Assembly (NCBI GenBank): GCA_021799405.1
Contig: JAJZAL010000043.1
Location: forward strand, 1 to 27,854
Direction: 5' to 3'
Source of the DNA: Acidobacteriota bacterium
Lineage (GTDB): Bacteria > Acidobacteriota > Terriglobia > Terriglobales > Acidobacteriaceae
DNA length: 27,854 bases
The translations under genes were made by a program, and so were the position numbers. The notes beneath the pieces are model-generated. The model made no database searches, was not told where the DNA came from, and was given only the letters and a program-made list of their open reading frames with translations. This document shows positions 7,957 to 15,280 of this stretch, piece after piece; the first letter of the stretch is position 1; the number at the start of each line of letters is the position of its first letter.

Positions 7957-8691
7957 CTACGATGCACGGACCAGCAAACAGGTGATGTTGTCGTGCCCCC
8001 CCGCCTTATTGGCGGCATTGACCAGCCGGCCGCAGAGATCATTGAGCGGAAGATCGAGGGAAAGCAGCGATTCGATCAGGGGATCGGAGAGCTCGCGGGT
8101 CAGACCGTCGGTGCAAAGCAGGAAGAGGTCGCCGGCTTCGGCTTCCAACTCGAAGATGTCGGGCGTAACGCGGCTCTGCGTGCCAAGCGCGCGCGTAATG
8201 ACGTTGCGGAATGGCGAGCGAAGGGCCTCAGAGACGCTCATGCGGCCCTGGCGGACCTGCTCCTCGACGAGCGAATGATCGAGAGTCACCTGCTGCAATT
8301 CGCGGCCGCGCAGCCGATAGCAGCGGCTGTCGCCGACGTTGATTACGTAAATGCTGCGTTCCTCCGTGAGCAGGGCCACCAGCGTCGTGCCCATGCCCTT
8401 GAGCCGGCTGTTGCGGCGCGAGCGGGAAAAGATGGCTTCATTGGCGGCGCGGACGGCGTGTTCGCTGGCGATGGGCAAAGACACTTCCAGGTCACGGTCA
8501 TTCATCATGCGCAGCATCTCGTCCACTGCCAGCGAACTGGCAATCTCACCCGCGGCAGCGCCGCCCATGCCGTCACAGACAACATACACTCCGCTCTCGA
8601 CGGAGTAGCCGAATGCATCTTCGTTGGAAGAGCGCTTGCGACCGCGGTCGGTAAGCGCCGCAGCCATATAGTTGACGAGTGCCGTGGCCAA
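7957..8691 (-). CDS. PP2C-type serine/threonine protein phosphatase
   Basis: The product is 244 aa, a single-domain bacterial PP2C (Stp/PrpC type), probably a cytosolic Mn2+/Mg2+-dependent phosphatase that reverses Hanks-type kinase signalling. All core motifs are present: RKRSSNEDAF (E24, D25), VVCDGMGG (D40), GTTL, GDSR, LLCTDGLT (D195) and GGHDNIT (D234). The TTG at 8691 is taken as start because AGAGGGG lies a few bases upstream; the ATG at 8667 has no ribosome site. The gene follows the membrane-anchored unknown protein by 65 bp on the same strand. No kinase is in the window. Confidence 0.85.
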   Translation of the reverse strand: MATALVNYMAAALTDRGRKRSSNEDAFGYSVESGVYVVCDGMGGAAAGEIASSLAVDEMLRMMNDRDLEVSLPIASEHAVRAANEAIFSRSRRNSRLKGMGTTLVALLTEERSIYVINVGDSRCYRLRGRELQQVTLDHSLVEEQVRQGRMSVSEALRSPFRNVITRALGTQSRVTPDIFELEAEAGDLFLLCTDGLTRELSDPLIESLLSLDLPLNDLCGRLVNAANKAGGHDNITCLLVRAS

Positions 8692-8756
8692 GAGACCCCT
8701 CTGCTTTTTGAGTGTACACGGCTGTGCAAGCCGGAGCCCGGAAAGATTCCGCCGGC

Positions 8757-10112
8757 TCAGTGCGACAAAGTCTGTCCGGCGGCAGGGGGCAACGGCGGCG
8801 GCGGTGGCAACTCGAAAATCTGGATGGCTCCGGCACAGAGCACCGCGACGCGCCGCCCGGAAGGAGAGATGGCGACGTTACCGCCATCATCGAGCGCTGG
8901 AATGGCGCGCCCCTCAAACGCCACACTGCCGTCCGCCACATTGAAGATTCTCACCAGCTGCCCCTTCACGTCCTCGTCTGTAAAAGGCTGATAGGCGTTA
9001 ACCGCGTGATCCACAATCAGAGTCTCCCGAACCAGGCGCAGGCCGTTCTGTGAGGGCACGATCACTGGCCAGATCGCCTCAGGCGCGATGCTATGCACCC
9101 ATAGGCGGCGGCCGCTCGTATCCAGAGCCACCAGCTTACGCCCTCCATCGGTGTTGCACGCGCTGGCCAGAATCACCTGCGGCGCAACAAAATCAACGGC
9201 GGGCATGCAGGCCGACTCTACATTTCCCAGGTTCCTGCTGCCGCCGGTAAAGAAGTTCATCTTCAGGATCCACTCCTCGCCGCGTCCACGCAGGTTTTCC
9301 ACGTAACCCTCGGCATTGATCGGCAGGTGGATGAGAGAGTGGACACGGCTCACCAGCATGACTTTGCCAGTGTCGCGGTGCAGAATGCGCACCACCATAT
9401 CCGGCACTCTATGATTGACACCATCTGCCGGCGCATCCGCAGAAGCTGACGTCGGGCTCGAATCCTGGCCCTGCCCCTGCGCCGTCGCCACCGGCTCGCG
9501 GGAGTCGGTCACCATGTACTGCTCGGTAGGATCCATCTCGATCCATAGCAGTGGCCCCGGAAATTGCAGAAAGGGCTTGACATTCAATGAGGAGTCGCCC
9601 AGTCCCAGATTGTTCTTGTCGCGCAACAGAAAATGCCCGTCCTTCAGCATCCACAGGTAACGCGACCGGTCGTGCAGGGTCCACAAAGCCTCGGATTCGA
9701 CCGCGCCCGAGGGCAGCGCCAGCACCATTGCGCGAATCTGGCGCGCGAAGGTGTAGCCGCCTTTGGCATCGCGGTGCAGGAGAGCAGGCTCACGAAAGCT
9801 GAACAGAAGATGGTCTTCGTCGATGAAGTCGAGTGAGACAAGTCGGTTGCGCTCGCCCAGGTACATGGGGCCGGGCGGGGCAAAACCCAGCGGATCTACA
9901 GGGACCGAGAAGGCTATGGGCACAGATGGCCTGTCGGGCAAATGGCCGGAGAGCGGAATATCGCGGGGCATCCGCGGCCGGTCCGGCTCTGGCGCATTAC
10001 TCGAGCCGCGCCGCGCCCAGAGACCACATGTCAGCAGAAGTGGCAGGCCGATCGCGGCCAGCCATAAGCTCCCGCGCACCCCATGACTCGCCTGCCGCAT
10101 CCGCATTGCCAT
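8757..10112 (-). CDS. Membrane-anchored or secreted protein of unknown function, possible beta-propeller
   Basis: About 451 aa from ATG 10112. A basic N-terminus and one hydrophobic segment (SLWLAAIGLPLLLTCGLWA) suggest a signal anchor or signal peptide. The remainder has recurring short strand blocks such as RLVSLDFIDEDHLLFSF, RKLVALDTSGRRLWVHSI and GNVAISPSGRRVAVLCAG. These resemble blades of WD40/PQQ-like propellers, and a Pro-rich tail (LPPPPPLPPAAG) ends it. I do not recognise a named family. Three closely spaced ATG codons (10112, 10106, 10100) and a GTG at 10160 are possible starts; none has a good ribosome site. It is probably cotranscribed with the PP2C gene. Confidence 0.65.
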   Translation of the reverse strand: MAMRMRQASHGVRGSLWLAAIGLPLLLTCGLWARRGSSNAPEPDRPRMPRDIPLSGHLPDRPSVPIAFSVPVDPLGFAPPGPMYLGERNRLVSLDFIDEDHLLFSFREPALLHRDAKGGYTFARQIRAMVLALPSGAVESEALWTLHDRSRYLWMLKDGHFLLRDKNNLGLGDSSLNVKPFLQFPGPLLWIEMDPTEQYMVTDSREPVATAQGQGQDSSPTSASADAPADGVNHRVPDMVVRILHRDTGKVMLVSRVHSLIHLPINAEGYVENLRGRGEEWILKMNFFTGGSRNLGNVESACMPAVDFVAPQVILASACNTDGGRKLVALDTSGRRLWVHSIAPEAIWPVIVPSQNGLRLVRETLIVDHAVNAYQPFTDEDVKGQLVRIFNVADGSVAFEGRAIPALDDGGNVAISPSGRRVAVLCAGAIQIFELPPPPPLPPAAGQTLSH

Positions 10113-10153
10113 CGTAAAGTATTGTCGCCGATCCGGCGGGGGGTCTGCGCGTC

Positions 10154-10182
10154 TTGACACAAAGTCTGATTGGTCCTTTAAT
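10154..10182 (+). promoter_or_regulatory. Sigma70-type promoter, plus strand
   Basis: TTGACA at 10154-10159 is an exact -35 consensus. After 17 bases comes TTTAAT at 10177-10182 (five of six match TATAAT). Transcription would begin about 35 nt before the start codon at 10225. It is one of the two best promoter matches in the window, and it sits in the gap from a divergent gene. Confidence 0.65.
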
Positions 10183-10224
10183 CATCCCGGCGTTCACGTT
10201 TTCCCAGGCACGGAGGTGAAACGT

Positions 10225-10587
10225 ATGAACCACGGGGAAGGACGATTCTGGTTCTGGCTGCCGAGAGCCGCATCCATCGTCTTTGCAGCTTTTTTGAGCC
10301 TGTTTGCCCTGGATATCTTCCAGGTGGCGCATGGCTTCTGGCAAACAGCGCTGGCCCTCTCAATCCACCTGATCCCATCCGCCGTGATTTTGGCTGTGCT
10401 GGTCGTGGCCTGGCGATGGGAATGGGTCGGAGCCATCTTCTTCGCAGCGCTGGCGGCGTTTTATGTGGCGATGGTTTTGCCCGCGCATCCCAGTTGGGCA
10501 TTGGGGATTTCGGGCCCTCTGGTGGCGATCGCAGGCATGTTTTTGCTGAGTTGGATCAAGAGACGGGAGGCGCGACAGGCGCGCTGA
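10225..10587 (+). CDS. Small multipass membrane protein, unknown function
   Basis: The product is 120 aa with about four hydrophobic helices: AASIVFAAFLSLFALDIF, ALSIHLIPSAVILAVLVVAW, AIFFAALAAFYVAMVLP and ISGPLVAIAGMFLLSWI. A basic end follows (KRREARQAR), which predicts an inner-membrane protein with a cytoplasmic C-terminus. GGAGG at 10212-10216 lies 8 nt before ATG 10225; the in-frame GTG at 10216 overlaps that site and is rejected. A clear promoter lies upstream. I cannot assign a function from the sequence. Confidence 0.75.
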   Translation: MNHGEGRFWFWLPRAASIVFAAFLSLFALDIFQVAHGFWQTALALSIHLIPSAVILAVLVVAWRWEWVGAIFFAALAAFYVAMVLPAHPSWALGISGPLVAIAGMFLLSWIKRREARQAR

Positions 10588-10649
10588 CGGGGCTTCTATA
10601 TCAACGCGTGACACAGTATGGATGCCGTCTGTGCGACAGTAGAGAAGGG

Positions 10650-11696
10650 ATGGCAGAGCAAGCAACGACCGGCCGAAGCCTCAGGCGGCAGGCCCTGGCG
10701 GAAGCGATCGCGGAGCCTCAATCCGAGGCGCCAGCAATTGCCGCGGAAAAAGCCGAACGGCGGACCAGGCTTCTCGGATACGGTTCCTGCGCTCTGGCCG
10801 GAACCCTTTGGGGTACAGGCTTTTACTTCGGCAGGCTGGCGTTGAACGAGATGGACGTGGAGTACATGGTGCTCTACCGCTTCCTCTTCGCGACGCTGGG
10901 CATGCTGCCTGTCGCGCTCCGTCATCGCATTCGCCTGACCTGGGCGGAGTTGCGAACGCTCCTGTTAGCCGCTGCCTTCGGTATTCCCATCCAGTTCCTG
11001 ATGCAATTCCACGGCCTGGTGCGAACCACGGTCAGTCACGCATCGCTCATGGTCGGCGCCATGCCGGTAATGCTGGGCGTAGCGGCGGTCATCTTTGCCG
11101 GCGAGCGGCTGGACTGGTTTGGGTGGCTAGCCCTTTGCGGATCGACGGCCGGCGCCGCTCTGGTGGTGCTGGGCGGCCGCTGGAGCACGAGCGGATACGA
11201 GCAGCCCTCACTGGTCGGAGACCTGCTGGTGCTCGCCTCGCTCTTTATCGCCCTGGCCTGGATCCTGTTGAGTAAAAAGCTGATGGAGACGCACAGCCCG
11301 ACCGCCGTCACCGCGTATACCATTCTCTCCGGAACCGCGATGCTTGCCGTCTGGGTGCTGGGGCCCTGGGCGTTGTCGCCGCTCACGCACGCCCGCGTTC
11401 AGCCCATGCCCTTTGCGCACGTGAGCGCTACGGCATGGACGGCGCTCGTCATCAGCGGCGTGTTTTGCACAGCTACCACCACCTTCCTTTGGAACTGGGG
11501 AATTCACCACGTGCCGGCCTCGCGCGCCGGCGTCTTCCTGAACATCGAGCCGGCTCTGGGCGCCTGGCTGGGCGTCCAGTTGCTCGGCGAGCACCTGGGC
11601 CCCTTTGCCGGCGCAGGCGGCGCGCTGATCCTGGGCGCAGCCGTGGCCATGACCCTGCGCAGCCACGAGCCGGAACCAGCCGTCATTCTGGAATAG
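10650..11696 (+). CDS. EamA/DMT-superfamily metabolite exporter
   Basis: About 348 aa from ATG 10650. A polar N-terminal extension of about 45 residues precedes ten hydrophobic helices arranged as two EamA repeats. The first begins at AGTLWGTGFYFGRLAL and the second at VGDLLVLASLFIALAWILL. The family signature near the C-terminus (AGVFLNIEPALGAWLGVQLLGE) is clear. Members export amino acids, nucleosides or other small metabolites; the substrate is not predictable. The start is the least certain part because purines sit almost against the ATG; a GTG at 10608 is an alternative. It lies 62 nt after the small membrane protein gene. Confidence 0.8.
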   Translation: MAEQATTGRSLRRQALAEAIAEPQSEAPAIAAEKAERRTRLLGYGSCALAGTLWGTGFYFGRLALNEMDVEYMVLYRFLFATLGMLPVALRHRIRLTWAELRTLLLAAAFGIPIQFLMQFHGLVRTTVSHASLMVGAMPVMLGVAAVIFAGERLDWFGWLALCGSTAGAALVVLGGRWSTSGYEQPSLVGDLLVLASLFIALAWILLSKKLMETHSPTAVTAYTILSGTAMLAVWVLGPWALSPLTHARVQPMPFAHVSATAWTALVISGVFCTATTTFLWNWGIHHVPASRAGVFLNIEPALGAWLGVQLLGEHLGPFAGAGGALILGAAVAMTLRSHEPEPAVILE

Positions 11697-11755
11697 GAAC
11701 AGACAGAAGATGGGCCACCAGCCGCAGCATTCGCCCCGTCTGCGGATACAATCAA

Positions 11756-11779
11756 AACAACCGGGTTGCGCCGGTTGTT
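11756..11779. repeat. Perfect 9-bp inverted repeat upstream of cutA
   Basis: AACAACCGG (11756-11764), loop GTTGCG and CCGGTTGTT (11771-11779) form a 9-bp stem. It lies 60 nt after the transporter stop and 100 nt before cutA. On the plus strand GGGCC follows, so it is not a canonical terminator there. On the minus strand TTGATTGT follows. It may separate the transporter from the cutA operon or be an mRNA structure. Confidence 0.35.
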
Positions 11780-11878
11780 GGGCCAGCATAAGTATCTTGT
11801 CCGGGAAGGATTTCCGGAGCCCATTTGCGATGGGCGCACTTGGCTCTCGAAAATCCGTTCTCACTGGGGAAGCGCGCC

Positions 11879-12214
11879 ATGACTGCATCCAGCCCGTCTG
11901 CCCGCGTGGTTCTGACCACCGCCGCCAATCCCGAAGAAGCTCATCAGCTTAGCCGGACCCTGGTTGAGGAGCGGCTGGCCGCATGCGCCACCCTGATTCC
12001 CGCTGCCGAATCCATCTACCGCTGGAAGGGTGAAATCGAATCGTGCAATGAAACCCTGGTTCTGCTCAAGACCAGCCTGGACCAGCTACCCGCCCTGCAA
12101 GCCCGTTTGATTGAGTTGCATAGCTATCAGACACCGGAGTTTCTCGTCCTGCAGGTGGAATCCGGCAGCCAATCCTACCTGGACTGGCTGGATGCCAGTC
12201 TGCGGCCGGCATGA
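11879..12214 (+). CDS. cutA: Divalent-cation tolerance protein CutA
   Basis: The product is 111 aa, the normal CutA length. Family blocks are VVLTTAANPEEAHQLSRTLVEERLAAC (quoted here only as landmark ends VVLTTAANPEEA and LVEERLAAC), SIYRWKGEIE, LLKTS and the terminal Y-L-x-W-L motif (SYLDWLDASL). CutA is a small cytoplasmic trimer linked genetically to copper or other divalent-ion tolerance, with an unsettled biochemical role. GGGGAA lies about 7 nt before ATG 11879. It heads a compact run with the 53-aa membrane peptide, bioY and mqnD. Confidence 0.9.
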   Translation: MTASSPSARVVLTTAANPEEAHQLSRTLVEERLAACATLIPAAESIYRWKGEIESCNETLVLLKTSLDQLPALQARLIELHSYQTPEFLVLQVESGSQSYLDWLDASLRPA

Positions 12215-12266
12215 AACCCACCAGGCGGACATCGGCCAGTCTGATATTCTTGGGGAGGTTGTTGCC

Positions 12267-12428
12267 ATGCGCTGGCTGATGATTGCCCTTCTCGTCTCAC
12301 TGGGAGCGATGCTGATTGCAGCCGCGGGTGCGGCGCGTCACATCTGGCTCCAGCGTGCCAAGCTCAGGCACAATCCATCCGCGGCCGGGGAACCGGTCGG
12401 GGAGACTGACCCGGAATTGGAGTTGTGA
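12267..12428 (+). CDS. Small membrane peptide, 53 aa, unknown function
   Basis: A very strong ribosome site, GGGGAGG at 12252-12258, lies 8 nt before the ATG, a main reason to accept this short gene. The peptide starts with one hydrophobic helix (MIALLVSLGAMLIAAAGAA) and continues with a basic stretch (RHIWLQRAKLRH) and an acidic end (GETDPELEL). A single-pass protein with a cytoplasmic tail is likely. Its stop overlaps the ribosome site of bioY, which implies translational coupling. I do not recognise a family. Confidence 0.65.
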   Translation: MRWLMIALLVSLGAMLIAAAGAARHIWLQRAKLRHNPSAAGEPVGETDPELEL

Positions 12429-12438
12429 GGGAATCACT

Positions 12439-13032
12439 GTGAACAAAGCACTTTCCGCACCGTTCACCTATGCGGCGCGGCCCGCCGCCGCCATTCGATT
12501 TCGCACCGCCGGCATTGTGCTTGGCGGCAGCGCCCTGGTTGCCATCTGCGCCCACGTGTCCCTGCCTCTTTACTTCACTCCCGTGCCGCTTACCCTGCAA
12601 CCCTTTGCCGTGCTGTTGCTTGGCCTGCTGCTCAGCCCGCGCCTGGCTGCGGCCACGCTTGGAACTTACTTGCTGGAAGGCGCTCTCGGGTTGCCCGTCT
12701 TTGCCGCTGGCGCCCCACTCACAGCAGGCATGACCCACCTTTTCGGACCTACCGGCGGCTATCTGCTGGCCTATCCACTGGCTGCCGCGATTGTCTCGTT
12801 CCTCTGGAATCGGACCCGGCGTGGCTTTGTCACCGCTTTCGTCTCGGCAGCCGCCGGGAGCCTCGCCATTCTCGCCTCGGGCGCTCTTTGGCTGACGATC
12901 TTTTTCCATGGATCGGCGCACCTGGCGCTCACCCTTGCCGTGCTTCCCTTCCTGCCCGGTGACGCGCTCCAGGTGGCCGCCGCAGCCGCCGCCGCCACGG
13001 GCCTTCGCCGCCGGCTCCGCGCTGCCGCTTAG
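12439..13032 (+). CDS. bioY: BioY, biotin transporter substrate-binding (S) component
   Basis: The product is 197 aa with about six hydrophobic helices, the size of an ECF-type S component. Family landmarks are ISLPLYFTPVPLTLQPF-like sequence (here VSLPLYFTPVPLTLQPF), LLLSPRLAAATLGTYLLEGALG (shown by its ends LLLSPRLAA and LLEGALG), and FGPTGGYLLAYPLAA. It captures biotin in the inner membrane, alone or with an ECF ATPase/transmembrane module that is not present here. The GTG at 12439 is the start; GAGGGA lies 6 nt upstream. The C-terminus is Ala/Arg-rich. Confidence 0.88.
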   Translation: MNKALSAPFTYAARPAAAIRFRTAGIVLGGSALVAICAHVSLPLYFTPVPLTLQPFAVLLLGLLLSPRLAAATLGTYLLEGALGLPVFAAGAPLTAGMTHLFGPTGGYLLAYPLAAAIVSFLWNRTRRGFVTAFVSAAAGSLAILASGALWLTIFFHGSAHLALTLAVLPFLPGDALQVAAAAAAATGLRRRLRAAA

Positions 13033-13084
13033 CCGCATCGAAGCCTATGTCGCATTCTCCTCGCGTGAAAGGACTTCACTTAAA

Positions 13085-13957
13085 GTGAACAACCAAATAT
13101 CAGAATCATCCAGTTCCCCTGTACCACTTGATATCTCCATTGCCCATAGTCCCGACTCCGATGATGCATTCATGTTCTACGGCCTGGCCACCAATAAGAT
13201 CCGTGTTCCAGGCTACCGGTTTACCCACACCCTTTGTGACATCGAAACGCTGAACCGGCGCGCACTGGAAGAGGCGTTCTACGACGTGACGGCAATCAGC
13301 TTCCACGCCTATCCATATCTGCAGCAGAATTACGCTCTCATGGGTTGCGGCGGCAGCGTGGGCGAAGGCTACGGCCCCATGGTGGTTTCGAGCCGGCGTC
13401 TCACTCCCGAGGACCTGGGCCGCATCCGGATCGCCGTCCCGGGCACACTGACGACGGCCTACCTCGCGCTGAAGATCTTCAATCCGGCCGTCGAGACCGT
13501 CGTTGTTCCCTTTGACCAGATCATCCCCCGGATTCTGACCGGGGAGTTCGAGGCCGGGCTCATCATCCATGAGGGCCAGCTCACTTACTCTTCCAGCGGC
13601 CTTTACAAGGTAATTGATCTGGGCATCTGGTGGCGCGAAACCACCGGCCTGGTCCTGCCTCTGGGCGGCAACGCCATCCGGCGCTCCCTGGGCGCCGATG
13701 CGCACAAAATCATCTCCAAAGCTCTCCGCGACAGCATCCGCCACGCTCTCGAACACCGCGAACAGGCCCTTGAATACGCCATGCAGTTTGCCCGCGATCT
13801 TGATTCCGGGCTGGCCAACCGCTTCGTAAGCATGTACGTGAACGACCGTACCCTTGACTACGGCGCCGACGGCCGCGAAGCGATCCGAAAACTGCTTGAG
13901 ATGGGCCACGAACGCGGCATCATCACCGTCGCTCCGCAGGTAGATTTTGTGGATTAG
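13085..13957 (+). CDS. mqnD: MqnD, 1,4-dihydroxy-6-naphthoate synthase (futalosine menaquinone pathway)
   Basis: The product is 290 aa. The N-terminal block DISIAHSPDSDDAFMFYGLA and the following VTAISFHAYPYL and GCGGSVGEGYGPMVVS are characteristic of MqnD, which converts cyclic de-hypoxanthine futalosine to 1,4-dihydroxy-6-naphthoate in the cytoplasm. The two-lobed, periplasmic-binding-protein-like fold is consistent with the length. Translation probably starts at GTG 13085, with AGGA about 11 nt upstream. It is 52 bp after bioY and is followed by a hairpin with a T run. No other mqn genes are visible in this window. Confidence 0.88.
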   Translation: MNNQISESSSSPVPLDISIAHSPDSDDAFMFYGLATNKIRVPGYRFTHTLCDIETLNRRALEEAFYDVTAISFHAYPYLQQNYALMGCGGSVGEGYGPMVVSSRRLTPEDLGRIRIAVPGTLTTAYLALKIFNPAVETVVVPFDQIIPRILTGEFEAGLIIHEGQLTYSSSGLYKVIDLGIWWRETTGLVLPLGGNAIRRSLGADAHKIISKALRDSIRHALEHREQALEYAMQFARDLDSGLANRFVSMYVNDRTLDYGADGREAIRKLLEMGHERGIITVAPQVDFVD

Positions 13958-14046
13958 GTATCAGCCATCTGCTCTCGGTTCCTTCTTTGCGCCTGCCGGT
14001 GGCATTGGCTAACCCCACAAGCCAAGTACGGCACGAACAAGCTGAG

Positions 14047-14080
14047 AGCTGAAAGCCGACGGCTGACAGCTAAATTTTTT
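14047..14080 (+). terminator. Rho-independent terminator after mqnD
   Basis: AGCTG (14047-14051) pairs with CAGCT (14067-14071), and AGCC (14054-14057) pairs with GGCT (14061-14064), separated by a 2x2 internal loop. AAATTTTTT follows directly (14072-14080). This is the only hairpin in the window followed by a run of six T. It lies about 90 nt after the mqnD stop and ends the cutA-bioY-mqnD run. Confidence 0.55.
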
Positions 14081-14120
14081 AGAATTTCCGCCGATGCATC
14101 CAGTACGGAGGCCCTCCAGG

Positions 14121-15107
14121 ATGCTCGCCAACGCCCCTCTCACTTTTCTGCTCGCGTCGCCTGACCACAACCTTCTTGCCAGACTTGAGCCAGCAATGTC
14201 TAACCTTGGAAGCCGCATCGAGATCCGGCCTTCAGCCGATACGGCCCTGGCTGCGATGACCGGATCGATTTCACCTGCCCTCGTCCTGCTCGACACCAAT
14301 CTGCCCGGAATGGAAACGGAGCGCTTGCTGGCAGGCATACGCAGGGGAACAAGCCCGACGCTTTTTCCGGTTGTCCTGATTGCAGACACGGTCACCCAGC
14401 AGTCGCTCGAACTCATTAGCGAAGGCACGATTGACGACCTCATTCCGCGCTCCGCCGAGGCCGCCTATTGGAGCTTCCGTCTGAGTCTCGTCCTGCGCGC
14501 CCATCGCATGACCCATGAATTGTTCGCCATCCGCCAGGCCGGAGCGCTCAATGTACAACTGGACCATCTCACCGGTGTCTTCAACCGCGAGGCCATGGTC
14601 GGCCTTCTTTTCCGCGAAACAGACCGGGCGCAGCGAATGAGCAATCCCTTGAGCCTGCTCCTGTTTGACGTGGACGACCTTGGCCACTGGAATTCGCGGC
14701 TGGGCTCGCGGGCCTGCGACGAGTTGCTTCGCCAGGTGGCGAGCCGCTCAGCCAACCTGCTGCGAAGCTACGATCTTCTGGGCCGCCATAGCGAAGACAC
14801 GTTCCTGGCGGCGCTGCCGGGTTGCAGCACGGCCAGCGCGGAGTCGCTGGCTCAGCGGATCCGCAATGAAGTGTTTTACAAGCCATTCCGAGTGGCGGGT
14901 GACTCCATCCGGCTTTCAGCCTGCTTCGGAATCTCTTCCAGCCATGGCCGTTCGCCGCTGGTCGTCCTGTGCGAGGCGGAAAACGCGCTGGCATCGGCCA
15001 AGACTACCGGTCCCGAGTCGATCTGCTGTTTCGGCACATCCGCGCGGTCCGCTCCTTGCCCGGCTCCCGCCGTCTCAACATCCGCCGGCAATAAGCTTCT
15101 CGCCTGA
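14121..15107 (+). CDS. Receiver-like plus degenerate GGDEF domain protein
   Basis: The product is 328 aa. Residues 1-125 resemble a response-regulator receiver, with a possible phospho-acceptor Asp58 (ALVLLDTNLPG), but the usual acidic pair at the N-terminus is reduced (ASPDH). Residues 145-305 match a GGDEF diguanylate cyclase fold: LDHLTGVFNR and LLLFDVDDLG are conserved, but the signature loop reads GRHSEDTF instead of R-GGDEF-F. Catalysis is therefore doubtful, and it may bind rather than make c-di-GMP. The tail is Ala/Pro/Ser-rich. The ATG at 14121 is chosen because GGAGG is 9 nt upstream; an ATG at 14094 lacks a ribosome site. Confidence 0.75.
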   Translation: MLANAPLTFLLASPDHNLLARLEPAMSNLGSRIEIRPSADTALAAMTGSISPALVLLDTNLPGMETERLLAGIRRGTSPTLFPVVLIADTVTQQSLELISEGTIDDLIPRSAEAAYWSFRLSLVLRAHRMTHELFAIRQAGALNVQLDHLTGVFNREAMVGLLFRETDRAQRMSNPLSLLLFDVDDLGHWNSRLGSRACDELLRQVASRSANLLRSYDLLGRHSEDTFLAALPGCSTASAESLAQRIRNEVFYKPFRVAGDSIRLSACFGISSSHGRSPLVVLCEAENALASAKTTGPESICCFGTSARSAPCPAPAVSTSAGNKLLA

Positions 15108-15280
15108 TCCGGAAAAGAGCCTTCGGCCGGCTATGGTTTGAAGCCGGGTTCTCAGAAAAACTTCGCTCCCGCTAAGAGGAACAGTTGCATTCCGGTGAAG
15201 CACTGTCGAGGTCCGCAAAATTGCAACGTCGAAACTTTTCCGCTCCCGCCACGGCTCATATAAAATCATGCCTGTCTTCG

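Noticed and set aside
7855..8991. Long plus-strand frame of 378 codons opposite the PP2C gene
   Set aside because: The minus strand carries all PP2C motifs in order; the plus frame has no recognisable domain.
11208..11888. Minus-strand frame opposite the EamA transporter gene
   Set aside because: Low-complexity Gly/Arg-rich translation, no ribosome site, and the opposite strand is a clear ten-helix transporter.
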